The position numbers and the translations under genes are program-made. Positions 9,401 through 21,162 of a DNA stretch of 32,539 nucleotides are shown here, in pieces; the stretch's first letter is position 1, and each line of letters starts with the position of its first letter. This DNA comes from Paramacrobiotus richtersi (lineage: Eukaryota; Tardigrada; Eutardigrada; Parachela; Macrobiotidae). A model generated the notes under the pieces. That model was not told the DNA's origin. It saw nothing but the letters and a program-made list of their open reading frames with translations, and made no database searches. The DNA lies in contig JAQGAU010000267.1 of NCBI GenBank assembly GCA_034698045.1, positions 1 through 32,539 of the forward strand. Direction: 5' to 3'.

Positions 9401-12400
9401 GTACGAAAAAACAAGCATACAATCGTTTATGCATTTAAAATAGGAAAGGTAAATCTATCAGCCGTGTCAACTGCTTCCCGTGCAGTTTTCCCCCCATTCA
9501 TACCAGCTTGTTTTTATTACGGTAAACCAGACTACACCAACACTTGGCGGAAATGTTTCTTTCATTTCGACAGTGTTATGCTGATGTTGTATAACAGTGG
9601 ATGCACTCCAATGCAATGAATGCGGTAGAAAGTAGCGAAAAACTTCCGCTGCAAAAACTAGAAAGCGTGGGAATCAACGTGACCTTTGTAATACTAGGTT
9701 TTACGGTAAAATTTCAAACTCGAATGCCGTTAATACAAAATGCAGCTGAACGCAGTCATGCATCAGGAAAAAGCAAACATCTAAAAATAAAAGCGTATAA
9801 GAAAAAGAAAATCATTTTTATTTTTTGCTAGTAAATTCAAAAACTAAACATATATTACCTATTCTGTAGTAATGGATCAAACGTCGTGTATTTTCGCAAC
9901 GCATGCATGTATTTGTCAAAGGTATGTAAAAGAGAATTCCAGGTAAAATAAAACAATATGGTCTACTAAATTAAAATATTTAATAATATATACTATGTGA
10001 TAAATGTGAAAAATGTTAAATATTATTTAACTTGTTATGTAAAAAATGTTAATACTACTTTACATTTTTTAATACGAAGTGAACAAACATTCTACGTACA
10101 GTACTATAGTTCACTTCATATTATTATATAATACGTAGTAAATGTACAAAATGTTAAATATTATTTAAATTGTTATGTAAAAAATAATAGATATTGTTTA
10201 ACATTTTTTAATGCAGAGTGAACAAACTTCTTACGTATATTAATATATTTTACTTGAATATTTTTTTCGAAGGTTGTTTATAATGAAAAGTGCCGACTAG
10301 AATGGTGAAACTTCACATTTTAAAGAATGTAAAAGGCCTATTATACAGATACAGCATTTTGATGATACCAAACGTTATTTGGTGCAACGCGTTCATAAAA
10401 GGATTAGCCGTAAAAGACAACACCATATGCTGTGGAAAAATGATTGATTAGCACAATTTGGCGGTACATTTAAGCAAATTATTGTTGTTGAAAAATTGGT
10501 GTCAACGAGCTGGTTAGGGAGAAAGTGCCGTCCATGTCCATTGACGTAATCGCGTTATCCGCTGCTGTATTGGGGTGGTAATGCGATTTACCATTCCAAT
10601 GATTTGCGCTGCGGCAATATAATCAGTTTACAAGTGTATTTCCGCTGAGCAGTGCGGTCGCCCACAATAGGCTTAATCCATATGGAAAATATTATCCGTA
10701 TGCTGCGTAAATGTTAGGTAAAAACGCTGTTCCACTGTTGGAAAAACGCGGAGTATCGAATTCCAAAATGAGCATTTTTGTGTGGAATTTAAATTTATAT
10801 TATTTTTTTCGCATGTAACTTCACTACTGCAAAAGTCGAAAATAAAGTTCAATTAAATCATAATTTATAATTAATTAAAACGTTCTTTTATTGAAGTATC
10901 CATTCCTGATTTATTTTTTATCAATCTGTATTATTGCTTTATTCTTTTTATACTAATACAACACAATCAATAATTAAAACACTCGTTGTATCACTTTTCA
11001 TTGTTTCAGAAACGCATCCGTAATCGTATAGCGATAAAATTAATAATAAATCTAATTTTACCATGATGTTTTCGCAAGTAAATTTTGTCTTATTTGATAC
11101 ATTACTTTGTAATGGAATATTTCCTTTTGATCTAAATTGGTTAGTTTGGTTTAGCAGCAGAATTTATTTAAAAAATGCCTGCGAACAAAGATTATCGCTT
11201 TTATAAGCTTTTATTCAATATAAAAATTAATCTATTATTCTTAAATTTAGCTGATACGGCAGAATAATGTAATTTAGAGAATTTGTAGGATTATTAATTT
11301 CCGGCATTTGATAACGGAAAACTGTACGATCTTTTTCTTAATATTTTTTAAAAATTTTCGTTAAAGAATAAACATTTTTTATTTTAATTAATTCTGTGGA
11401 AAAATCACCGACAAATTTGTAGGATTATTAATTTCCATTACTTGATAACTGGAAATTCTACAAAGTTTTGTAAATTTTCTCGTTAACCAAGAAACAGTTT
11501 TTGTTTTAATTTTGTAAAAAAATCGTCGACCGACAATTACGTAGACCTTCACAAAAACTGGCGTGGCCGGAATTTCCGGCTATCCAGACAATTTAATTTG
11601 CATTTATCTATAGCCCAACCGGTTGACCATAATTGCCATAAAGAAAGCAATAAAGCCGGGTGTGTGTATATACGAAGAAAATCCTTTGTAAAAGAATAAA
11701 TCGTCTGCCAACCCGGCGTCGCGCCATTTAAGCTCCATTTAATCTCAAATGTCCAGTTTTTTTATCGGTGTGTTTCAAGGTTCTCTGCTGCAGCGCGATC
11801 CGGCTACTTTCTGCGCTGCATTGATGAGTGTTGACAGTGTGTGCAATGTCAACATGTTACTTAAAAAACAGACACTAAACGACTGAATACATTAAAACGG
11901 TGGATATGGAATGTGTCAATCAAAAACGGATATGAATGGCTTTGTTTGATATGGAAATTCTTTGTGAATAAAAGAAATAATGCTTTAAAATGCGGGTGCA
12001 TAAATTATGTATGAGAAAAGCAAACAACCAAGCATAAACATGAAACGAGCATGCGTTAATTTACTAAAACCAATTAGAAAATGTGGAAATAAGTAAACAG
12101 AATTTTTTGACGAATAAAAGATCAAAAGACAAACTTAAATTTTTTTTAAGTAATCTTACAAAAAATATTTTATTGATAGTTTTTTATGATATTTTTATAT
12201 TTATAATTATTTGATATTTTTTATATATTTGTGAGTTTTGTTCAGTATTCTGCAAAAGAAATTTTATAAAGAAATAGAAATTTAAATCACATAAACACAA
12301 TAAGTTTCACGGCATTCAGTTCATATGAATAAAGAAAAAAACCCCAGGAAGGACTAAAAGACTGATACTTCTTTATTCATAACCGCAATCGATCTGGTCA

Positions 12401-12879
12401 AACGGTTTTGTAATAATGGAGATTTCTTCGACCAGTTTTACGATAAATTATATGAAACTACTGAAACGCACTGCTATCTTCGCAGCCTGTACAGACTACA
12501 GTTATTAATGCAGCGTTTTCCGACTTTATTTAATTAAATAAATAAAAATACCATAACTCTTATATATGTGTATTTAAAATATATATCAGCAAAAAACTGC
12601 AGTTAAATTATATTAAAAGGTAATAAAAACAGCAATAAGTGGTTATATACAGCAAATAGTAAAATACGCATTAAAATATAAAATAAAACGAAAAAGTGTA
12701 CATTATTCTGAATAACCAAGCTTACCTTGAATGGAAATATCCAACAATAGTAGGAGAAATATGAGCACACCTTCCACAACAACCAACACCATACTGGCCA
12801 TGGTCGTACAGGGACTGTGTAGACACGGCGCCAGTCCATCCCGTAACCTGCCAATATACCTCATCAACCTTCTTCCCAT
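6440..12879 (-). CDS. voltage-sensor-domain protein (Hv1/TMEM266-like) with coiled-coil tail
   Basis: Minus-strand exons, 5' to 3': 12726-12879 (ATG at 12879), 8710-8774, 7437-7801 and 6440-6884. Phases match at every junction (1, 0, 2) with donors gtaagc, gtactg, gtatga and gtatgt. S1 is about residues 30-50, with E36 at the place of human Hv1 D112 and D47 at D123. S2 ends in E73 with R77, matching E153 and K157. S3 has D94 exactly 21 residues after E73, as in Hv1, but N105 replaces D185. S4 reads FRLWRILELL: R126 and R129 are present and E132 takes the third arginine's place. A coiled coil (about 163-215) follows, then a Pro/Thr linker, a KCQRC motif (C234, C237) and a charged tail. It probably forms a coiled-coil dimer in a membrane. 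An in-frame stop just upstream supports the ATG. The 3' end is unresolved: splicing at 6439, or reading on to a stop at 6257 (403 residues). The S4 change leaves gating or proton transport in doubt. Confidence 0.78.
7289..7402. repeat. TAAAC pentanucleotide satellite in an intron
   Basis: About 20 units of CTAAA/TAAAC run nearly without break, with a few CTATA variants at the left edge and two 6-nt CTAAAA variants. It lies in intron 3 (6885-7436) of the voltage-sensor gene. On the gene's strand it reads as a GTTTA repeat. Confidence 0.95.
8882..8949. repeat. AT-rich inverted repeat
   Basis: ATACCTTAATTAAATACAAAT at the left is answered by ATTTGTATTTAATTA and then AATTAAGGTAT at the right, giving a long imperfect hairpin. 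It sits in intron 1 of the voltage-sensor gene, about 110 nt upstream of exon 2 in gene orientation. It could be the remnant of a miniature inverted-repeat element. Confidence 0.7.
9985..10260. repeat. two-copy tandem duplication, period about 138 bp
   Basis: ATGTTAAATATTATTTAA at 10013 recurs at 10151, followed in both copies by TTGTTATGTAAAAAAT, ACATTTTTTAAT and GAGTGAACAAAC or AAGTGAACAAAC. The copies differ at scattered positions. Confidence 0.8.
11281..11545. repeat. two-copy tandem duplication, period about 134 bp
   Basis: ATTTGTAGGATTATTAATTT begins at 11281 and again at 11415. Both copies continue with TTCC..., TTGATAAC.GGAAA, a TTTTC.CGTTAA block and an A/T-rich tail ending near an AAAATC motif. 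Confidence 0.75.
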
Positions 12880-14134
12880 TTTATTCTAATTTTTCTAACA
12901 TTTAAAAACTATTTTAAAACCGTAAACAGGAATGTAAGAGCGAATACAGCGTAAAATTCCCAAAAATTTTAATTTGGGTTTTAAAGTGGAAAGGTATGAC
13001 GGGAATGCAATCGATCAACACCTGGAGGAAAGTAGGTTGCATCCAGCATCCACCGGAAACGGCATGGGCCCAGGTGGATGAAAATGTGCCGGGTGAGTCA
13101 GCGTTTGCGGTATGAATTTAATCGATATGATTACAGCCTCGAATCCTCGATTCAATTCTTATTTCAATGGAGGCGATGCCATGGCGTGTTTGTAAGCATT
13201 CCACACATTGCCGAATGAAAAGATGTAATTCGTACGATGTTAGGAATGCGTATGTTTAAAAGGTATAATTGCTCTTGTTTAATTGCCATTTAATGTTAAC
13301 TTAATTATGTCGCTTATTATCTGAAAATTCTTTTTACTTTTTTTATTCATTAAAGTGTATGGAATGTCGATGTGCATTAATGTTCGAATACTGGTGAAAT
13401 TTCTTCGTTTTCCATACTTGTCTATGGTATAAAAATAACAAGCAAATTATCAGTGCAACTCGATTACATGTGTGTTGCAGGAAGTCATGGATATTTCGTA
13501 GAGCAATGGCTAAATCATGACCAACTCCTTTCTTGCGTGTTTCGCTGTGATAATTTGCTTTGATATATCAACCAGCATTTTAACTGGTTATTATTTTTGC
13601 AGTTTATGTATAAATGCAAAGTTTGCATATAATAAGTTCGTCAACTTTGTTTCTGACGAATGAGAATATAGTTTATCTTTTTATCTATTTTTTCCGTTGC
13701 ACTCGCCTTTTTAAATGGATGTTTGTGAAACGAAATACTCCTCAAAATAAAAATATGTATTAAGTAAAATGTATATATAATTAATATAAATCAGTATTGA
13801 TGTATAAATTAAATTAATGTATAAATTAATATGTGTATATAATTAAAAACAGGTATATAATTAAAATGTAATATAATATAATATTAAGATATATTTAAAT
13901 CAATATGTTCTTAACAGATAAGAAAAACAGTTTCCCCATAAACTGCAATGTACTGTTTAATTATAACATTATTTTAAATAAATTATACAAATTATATGGA
14001 GTAAATCTAACAGAAACAAAATTGATAAAAAAATTCAAACGAAATGACTTAAAAAGTTAGTTAGGAGAGATTTAGAAAACAGATATAAAATGATTTTAAA
14101 TTTAAACATATTAAAATAGAATGAACAGATTAAA
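12880..14134. other. AT-rich spacer upstream of the voltage-sensor gene
   Basis: The first tens of bases are the probable 5' leader or an upstream intron of the voltage-sensor gene, with an in-frame TAG before the ATG. A GC-richer patch at about 13010-13110 has no convincing coding exon. The rest is low-complexity AT sequence. Confidence 0.4.
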
Positions 14135-14369
14135 TTAAATGGATTTATGTATGTTTATTTTGATGTGAACCCCGTCCACCGATTTGCCGGTTCCGCATGG
14201 AAACCCGAATGGGAAACCAGTCGGCGAAATCAAAAATCCGTTGATCAAAATCGCTTGTAAATTACACCGTGATCGCACGTTGCGCATCCAAAGGAAACCG
14301 ATTAGCCCGTGTACTACGCCGCGCACGACTGCCCACGTCCTAGCAATTACGCATCGCACGCGCTACTGA
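14135..14369. other. GC-richer island with overlapping ORFs
   Basis: The island stands out from AT-rich surroundings and is open on both strands (plus 14184-14369, minus 14135-14359). Neither product shows a domain, signal peptide or clear splice sites, so I do not call a gene. It might be a promoter or first-exon island, or an old insertion. Confidence 0.3.
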
Positions 14370-14782
14370 CTGCTTCTCTTCCCCCGAATCAAGAGATACA
14401 CGCTGTAAATATATCCGCTTGATCTACTTATGTCCATCTGCCTCGATCTCTCTGTGACGGTTTTTTCTAAAGTGAAACTATGATCAAATTGACAAAGAGT
14501 GCAGAAGTGCACTTGACGGTGAGTATTCATTCTGGCAGCTGACAGTTTGGAGAGTTTTATTAAAAATGCCGCTAACAATCGTAATTTATTATACTAAAGA
14601 ATAGATGGTGACCAGTTTGGTACAAATAATAAATAAAGATTTTTATACTATAAAAATTTCTGTTCTTAGTAGGATAGAGTTTATGCTTATTTCTCTAAAC
14701 TTTATCACCGAAGCAAGAGTTTTTGCAAACAACCCGGAAAAGAGGAAAAAAAGCAGATAACTCCGAAAATAAAAACAAACAA

Positions 14783-15155
14783 TTAATGTGAAAATTAAAA
14801 ATTGTTTTATTTTTATCGAAAACAAATTTCGAATTGTTTTTAAAGTCAGATTTTCGAGAAAAAACACGAGGTTAATGAAAAATTAAAGTTAGGTTTCTTA
14901 TTATCGAAAACAATATTACGAGTTATTTAATTTTAGAACTGTTTCTGAATTTTCATTTTCAAAAATAAAAAACAGAAAGTTAATTAAAAAAATTAAAATT
15001 ATGTGTTTTATTAGCGAAAAAATTAAGTTATTTAATTTTAAAAATTGATTTTAAAGTTTGATTTTTTTGAAATATAAAACAGAAAGTTAATGGAAAACTT
15101 AGAATTATGTATTTTACTAGCGAAAACATTACGAGTTATTTAAATTTTGAATCAT
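14783..15155. repeat. degenerate minisatellite, four units of about 90-110 bp
   Basis: Unit starts (GTTAAT or its variants) lie at about 14783, 14872, 14980 and 15087. Each unit contains A-rich GAAAA.TTA, then TTTTATTA.CGAAAA, then ACGAGTTATTTAATTTT or variants. The last three units also share ACAGAAAGTTAAT or a similar junction. Confidence 0.8.
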
Positions 15156-16683
15156 TGTCTTTGCGATATTTAATCAGTACCATAGTGTAATCGTCCTCAC
15201 CCAACTCGACAGCGAATAATTTTGTTCGACGCCAATATATAATTTCATCATAAATAATAATTAGTCACAGCACAAAATTTTCCCACTTAAATCGCTCGAA
15301 AGTAAAATTTTCTCAAGTCTCATTTTCAAATATGGATCACTGAACAGAACAATTTGTGGTTATTCGTGCAAGTACATAATTTATTTTGGCACAATATTTT
15401 GACGGACGAAATGAAAAATGCTGGTCAAGGCGAAAGTGACAGCGGTTGACGTAACCATCGAGGTTTTAATAACAATCCCCCAGCTTGTACGGATTAGTCG
15501 GTATCTGTGGTTATTGCTGACAGATGGAACCGCGCGGTAGTTTGTTACATGTCAAACTGACCATTACCACCCCGAACATCGACCCAGTTTAAATCAGTCA
15601 GCGGGTTGTAATTAATATTCTCTCCAGTTTTGCGGTGAAGACACCAATGTCATTGGCTGCTTAATCTCAGTGGAATTTTTTTTAAGACAATCCACTTTGA
15701 ATTTATGAGTGAATTTTTTTCAAGGAGAAACCGGTTTATCACATGGAAGTTTAGAAATAATTCAGCCGTTTTTTAATACAATTGTTTAAAATTATGAATT
15801 TAAATGTTTATAATCTTAGTTACTAACTTACTACTGAAGTTATTAATTTTTCAAAATTAAATTACCAATTTACTTTTGCAATCATATTGTAACAACATTT
15901 AAAATGATAAAAAGTAAAAATATTACAATAACAATAAATTTGTTAAAGCTTTGCGGAAAAGTTGAATAAAAAGAATTTAAACAAACGTTTTTATTAACAG
16001 CTAATGGTACAAAAAAATGAATATCCGAGAAGTTAAACAATAAATGCGACCCACGGGTGTTTTCTAAAAATCAAGAAAAATACAAGTAACATAGAACATA
16101 GAACCAAAACAATAAAATACTTTACATCAGATAATACAAGTACTTTCGATTCTTTCGAATGTTTGTGGTTTTTTTTCTGAAAATAAATATATTCAATACA
16201 TTAATTCATATTTCGATAATTATCCATAAACCTTTTGGATTATGTTTAATTAAATCAACAATAAATTAAATATTAAATAAACAGACTAACTAATTACGAT
16301 AGAAAAATTTACACAATTTGAAAAAATAAAACAAAACTGATAACACAAAGCAAACAATAACACAAAACTGAACAACGGAAAATACCGGATACACTTATAT
16401 ATCCATATAAAGTCCGTTGCATGAACAAATCTAATGGTACACCAATTTGCTGTACGTTCGATAACTAGACATTATTATATTTTTGCATAATTGCCGCCAA
16501 TTCCTAACGCTTCATTAGATTCCACTCCAAAACGCGCGGTGAACAAACACCCGCTCTAACAAAACCCTGGTTGTACCTATGTCGTGTGTGATAGAAAGAA
16601 CACGCGGTCTTCTCCATTAGCGCATGATAAAGTGCATTTTGTCCGGGGACACAGACCATAATTGCTGGACATAAATAAACTGA
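15156..16683. other. AT-rich spacer, no gene seen
   Basis: No coding signal was found. The stretch is low-complexity A/T sequence with a slightly GC-richer part near 15420-15660 that lacks a long open frame. Confidence 0.4.
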
Positions 16684-16696
16684 TTAATGTAACACT

Positions 16697-16966
16697 TTGT
16701 TCATCGAGGATGTGCACTTGAACGCTGTGCACTTGACAGAGTCGACTACATGCAAAAAAATGGCCACAATGCCGAAACACCGGTGTGTGTGCGGTAATTG
16801 TGGGGTATTAGAGAAGAATTTGTTGGGGTGGTGCCGACGACATACTTTACCCGTAATTGGATCGAATTTTTCGGGTGGTTTGTTGTCTTTTTGTAGCGCT
16901 GTTATTTGTTCCAATAAAAGTATCGATTTTTTGAAATGGCCTTGCATAGAAAACTGGGCCGGATGA
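16697..16966 (+). other. ORF island with a Cys/His cluster
   Basis: A compact segment is open on both strands. The plus frame contains CVCGNCGVL followed by WCRRHTLPVIGS and two further Cys, which resembles the start of zinc-binding C-x-C-x-x-C domains such as the P2X7 intracellular type. The expected downstream Cys pair is missing. The minus frame (16684-16947) gives an equally open product starting MQGHFKKSILLLEQITALQK, with an acceptor-like ggcccag just upstream and a gtaaag donor about 100 nt on. I cannot decide which strand, if either, is used. Confidence 0.3.
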
Positions 16967-17367
16967 TCAGAGCTTAAAATTAAAGTTTAGTTAGATTATT
17001 TTGTACATGTAATGTTCATTATAAAATATTTAATATAATATAAAATATATGAATAATTTTTATTATTTAACAATATAATTACAGGCTCACAATTAAATTT
17101 CAGTTGAATTTTTGTACTTGCAATGGGTATTATATGATATTTATTAGTATATTATGAATACTTTATATTTATTTAATAATATAATTATGGGTTAATAATT
17201 CCAATTAGTACTATTAATTAGTATTTAATATTTAATATAGTATACTAATGTACACCAATGTACAGTAATATTGTACAATAATTATAAAAATCCACATTCT
17301 GAATCTCATCGTAGAATTATTTTTCAAGGTACTGGAATTTTCAATATAGTTTAGTACGCGTGGTAAT

Positions 17368-18067
17368 TTGTTAATATTTGATATAGGTGTAAAAAAATCG
17401 CTTACGTTTCGATTCCGGATCGGCATCGTTTCATCCGGCTATTCCGACCCGGTAGCGGAACAAACACCGCCAAATCCTGCTGTTTCATATCAACAAGCTG
17501 TTCCATTTGCTAATACATGTAAAAAGCCCCAGAAAACGGATAAACTGTACCACCACACATCAAACGGTATAAACCACGGAAGTTAATCCATCACACACGC
17601 AAATCAAATCAAATAAATTCGGCAGCGGCTAGAATGACCTTTCGGCAAAACACACCAAAAGCGTTAAACGAAACCCAAACAGAATGTGGCAGCGCACACG
17701 GGTCAAGCAGAGCGCCACTCAACACAACGAACGAACAGCCAACGGTATGTACACCGGCAACAACAGTGTCTTCTTCTAACGGCTACTGTTGGCGACCGCA
17801 AAGAGCGGAAGAGCGCATCGAATTTCTCCAGTAACATGGACAATGGCTGATCTCACAGCATGGTGTCATCTAGGAAGGAGATCGGGTGCCGATGTGATAG
17901 AAACCGGTCAGTGTGATTGTCCCATCGGTGCCAGGTAAGAGATCGATGTTGTGTGTGAGATCACCGTTTGAGTTTGTTATGGAGTGCTGTTGTGTCATGA
18001 GTGGCGCTGGTTGGGGTATGGTGTACGTACCGGTAGGCGGGGCGGGCCAATCGGTGTGAGTTTTCAC
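17368..18067. other. GC-richer island with short ORFs on both strands
   Basis: Plus ORFs at 17368-17586 and 17634-17834 and a minus ORF at 17870-18067 occupy a stretch of clearly higher GC than its surroundings. The minus product is Thr/Pro-rich with no recognisable domain, and no ATG opens it. The island may contain first exons or promoters of an undetected gene. No function is assigned. Confidence 0.3.
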
Positions 18068-19480
18068 GTAAATACATGTATTTTTTTAATCTTGAACGAT
18101 TTTCCATTTATTGCAAAAGGTTTGATAAGAATTTTGCTATTTATTTACTGTAGACCACGGAGAAATTACTTTTTATATATGTAAAAGTTTACCTCGAAGC
18201 CAGTACATAAAAGCTGCATTTGTAATTTGTCCTGCATTACATAATTTGGACAAGTGGAGATTCACAAGGTTCACAATTAATAATTACTCTTGCAACAACT
18301 GCAAAAAAAATTAAGACTTCGAAACTAACTAAAACTCGACTGCTAACAAAGTCCGTAATGCGTCACGTACGTGTACTGTGCAGTATCGAGCATGCTGTCC
18401 ACACATACTTTCGTAACATGTGCCAATACACTACGGTTTCCACTGCTGCTGTGCAATCGATTACATGCGCGTTTGTTCTTTTAACCATGATTATCGCTCG
18501 CGTGGAAAGTTCGAATTCCATTAAAATCTCAGACATGCGCCGAAACGCAGCTGCAGTATTCGCTAAACATTTCCACAACTAACTACGAATAAAGGTACAT
18601 AACATGCAGAAACATACTAATAAAATCACATCTTTGATACGGCTCAAATCAAATCACATGTGCCAAACTGCCAAGACGTACCAAATGAATATCGACAGCA
18701 GCGAAAAAAAAGTTCGCTTAAGTAGCCAATCAATTAAAAAACAATAAACAGTTGCAACTCGGAAATTAATTAAGATGTGAAAAATGATGAAGAACTTCCC
18801 TCATTATGTCTAAATATCTGCCCGGCGCTTTGTGGTTAGAATTTCTATAATTTATTATAGTAATGATACTTTTAATTATTTACACGCTCACGTTTCATTA
18901 CGAAAACGAAGCAGAACACAACCGAAAATCACATGTAGCTTCGTAGATAAAAAGAATAAAATTTACATACATTAAAAAAATAAAAAAATAAAATTTTCTA
19001 AAACAGATTTATAAATGATGCCATAAAAAAATTCCCATTCCGCGGTTTCGCCAACTCCTCTGCAACACTCAAGTGCCACGCTGTAACCGCCATTATATGA
19101 GCAAATCACCGGTCAGCCATCACAATCCATCGAAAAATGCCCACGATACTCGAGATCAATATTACCTTATCCGCATCTTTTCCGCCCCCGAAACACGCAC
19201 ACCACAATAGGTGGTCAACTGTTTTTTCGGCATTTGTTTATCAAAGCGTCAACTACACAACGGCTGATTAGGTTACGCATACAATGCGTAGTTTTCTGTG
19301 AGTGTGGAGGTGGAAGATGCGGCAAGAAAATTGATTAGGAAGTTATACATGTGGATGTCGTGATGTTGTCTGGGTAAATATGACCGTTATAGCGGTTATT
19401 GAATGTGATGAGTTCAGCATCCGATTAACTACCGGGAAACCTACTTCATAACATTTCCAATAAAACTATGGTAGTATAAT
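18068..19480. other. spacer with one small two-strand ORF
   Basis: A segment at 18358-18582 is open on both strands for about 70 codons but shows no domain or splice context. The rest is AT-rich with no gene-like features. Confidence 0.3.
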
Positions 19481-19668
19481 TATAAAACCGCATGATTATT
19501 ATTCTCTTGTTCTTATTGATTAATTTAATTAATGAACTAACTAACTAATATTAATTTATTATTTATTTATTTATAAACCGCATGCTTAATTATTCTCTTT
19601 TTCTTATTGACTAATTTAATTAATTAATTAACTAACTAACTAATATTAATTTATTATTTATTAATTTA
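19481..19668. repeat. two-copy tandem duplication, period 90 bp
   Basis: ATAAAACCGCATG at 19482 and TATAAACCGCATG at 19572 start two copies. Both continue TTATTCTC, TTCTTATTGA, TAATTTAATTAAT, AACTAACTAA and TATTAATTTATTATTTA. Confidence 0.9.
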
Positions 19669-21084
19669 TTAATTAAATTCGAAATAATAATAATAATAAT
19701 GTAATGGAAATCATAATATTGTACTTGTTAAAATTATATCATTAAGTCGTCAGTAAAATGTTAAAAAAATTCCCTTTTAAAAAATTATATTCTAAACATG
19801 GTCAAGCTTCGTTAGAGTGGTTTAACGAATTCGGAGATCTCGCCCATACACTACGTTTTACGACGTATATCAGTTATGTCCTAATTAATTAAAAAAATAC
19901 CGAATAATGCAATATTATATTTCTAAACCGTATCAATCAAATAATGCAGCACATTTCCGTCCTAAATAAAAGACATTCCTCATGTTCACCCCACCATCAC
20001 CACAAACCACCCGCCCTCCATTCTCTACACACACCGTGGTTGCATAACTTAAGAAAACAGACAATTCTCTAACGATATATTCATATATCATTATCATCTA
20101 TTTGTTCAGTGGCCACAGTGTGCTGCATGTAATTTACCGCATGACTGCACCGCTCTCATTCACTCTGTGTTGTGTGGATGTTTTTTGACGGACAGTGTTG
20201 CGCTTGACTGGTCGTGTTGAAGGCTAAGTGTGATGTTAGCTGGTCCACAATGTTCAGCTGTGTTTTTCGCGCCTTTTAATGACTGGCTTGGTTAGCCAAC
20301 TGGCGCACATTACAAACCGATTCGCCGTGATCATGATGAGCGGCTTTGTGATGGAATGCGGAAAGGTCAAGGATCGTGGATGGTACCGGAGAGACAGCAA
20401 AAAGCGACCTTCTGTACGGTTGGCTTAACTGACTTTTGCACTGCTTTTGATCGTAGCTACTGACGTGCACGCTTTTTCAATGTGACGTGTTTGTTACCGC
20501 GTAGTATTTCCATTCGATTTGCAAACTCTTTATACTCTAGTTTACTGTTTTTCATAGTTTACCGGGTAAACTATAAAAAACGTTATGTACCCATAACTTT
20601 TTTTTTTTAGTTAACTGGGTTTTCTCCTTTTAAAGTCCTGATGTGCTAGATTTGTTTCTTATCATTTATTAAATAAAATATTTTATTAAATAAATCTTTA
20701 CAAAAAAATAAATTTAAGTTGCTGAACATCAAATTTTCCTAACTTACAATATTGTAATGTACAGCACCCTAAATTTATTTTTTTAGTTTATGCAAGGGTC
20801 GAAGTTATTACCTTAATATTTAACTAATCAACGAAAAGTCATTCAATATCAAGTTCGTAACCTTGGTATATAACTAGATGTTAACTTGTTATTTAATTTG
20901 GAATTACGATATGTTTTTTATTTATATTTGACAACTAATGTTTCCTATTCTGTAATTATTGACAGAAAGTTCTGATTTGAGGGCAACCCAGTGTAAAAAA
21001 CCAGACGCGCTCATTAACGCGTCCCAGTCAATAACGATAAAGGCGAAAGTTGCAACGTTCGGTAGAACGTTCTCTGTACATGTA
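19669..21084. other. spacer left of the mariner element
   Basis: I see no gene. A GC-richer patch around 20100-20470 holds a 64-codon minus ORF without any recognisable feature. The stretch ends at the TA target site of the transposon (21083-21084). Confidence 0.35.
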
Positions 21085-21117
21085 CAGACCGATTACGCCG
21101 CATTGTCCCACTTTTTT
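21085..21117 (+). repeat. left terminal inverted repeat of the mariner element
   Basis: 33 bp, perfectly inverted at 22204-22236. Both copies end inward in a T/A run. Perfect ends on a broken element suggest fairly recent insertion or mobilisation in trans. Confidence 0.95.
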
Positions 21118-21162
21118 TTTGACATTTTTTATAAAATCAACCGCGAACTTTTTTTTTACCGT

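Larger units (their letters stand above)
8950..12725 (-). other. large intron 1 of the voltage-sensor gene
   Basis: About 3.95 kb of AT-rich sequence separates exon 1 (S1) from exon 2 (S2). Apart from two local tandem duplications (about 9985-10260 and 11281-11545) and slightly GC-richer patches near 9450-9700, 10500-10780 and 11540-11850, I see no coding exon. The ORFs here have no splice-compatible, domain-like content. Confidence 0.5.

Noticed and set aside
12603-12854. Trp-rich minus ORF beginning MAGYGMDWRR
   Set aside because: It is a shifted frame over exon 1. The neighbouring frame aligns with S1 of Hv1 and joins in phase to exon 2.
20276-20470. 64-codon minus ORF near 20.4 kb
   Set aside because: No domain, no splice signals and no repeat relation; treated as chance.
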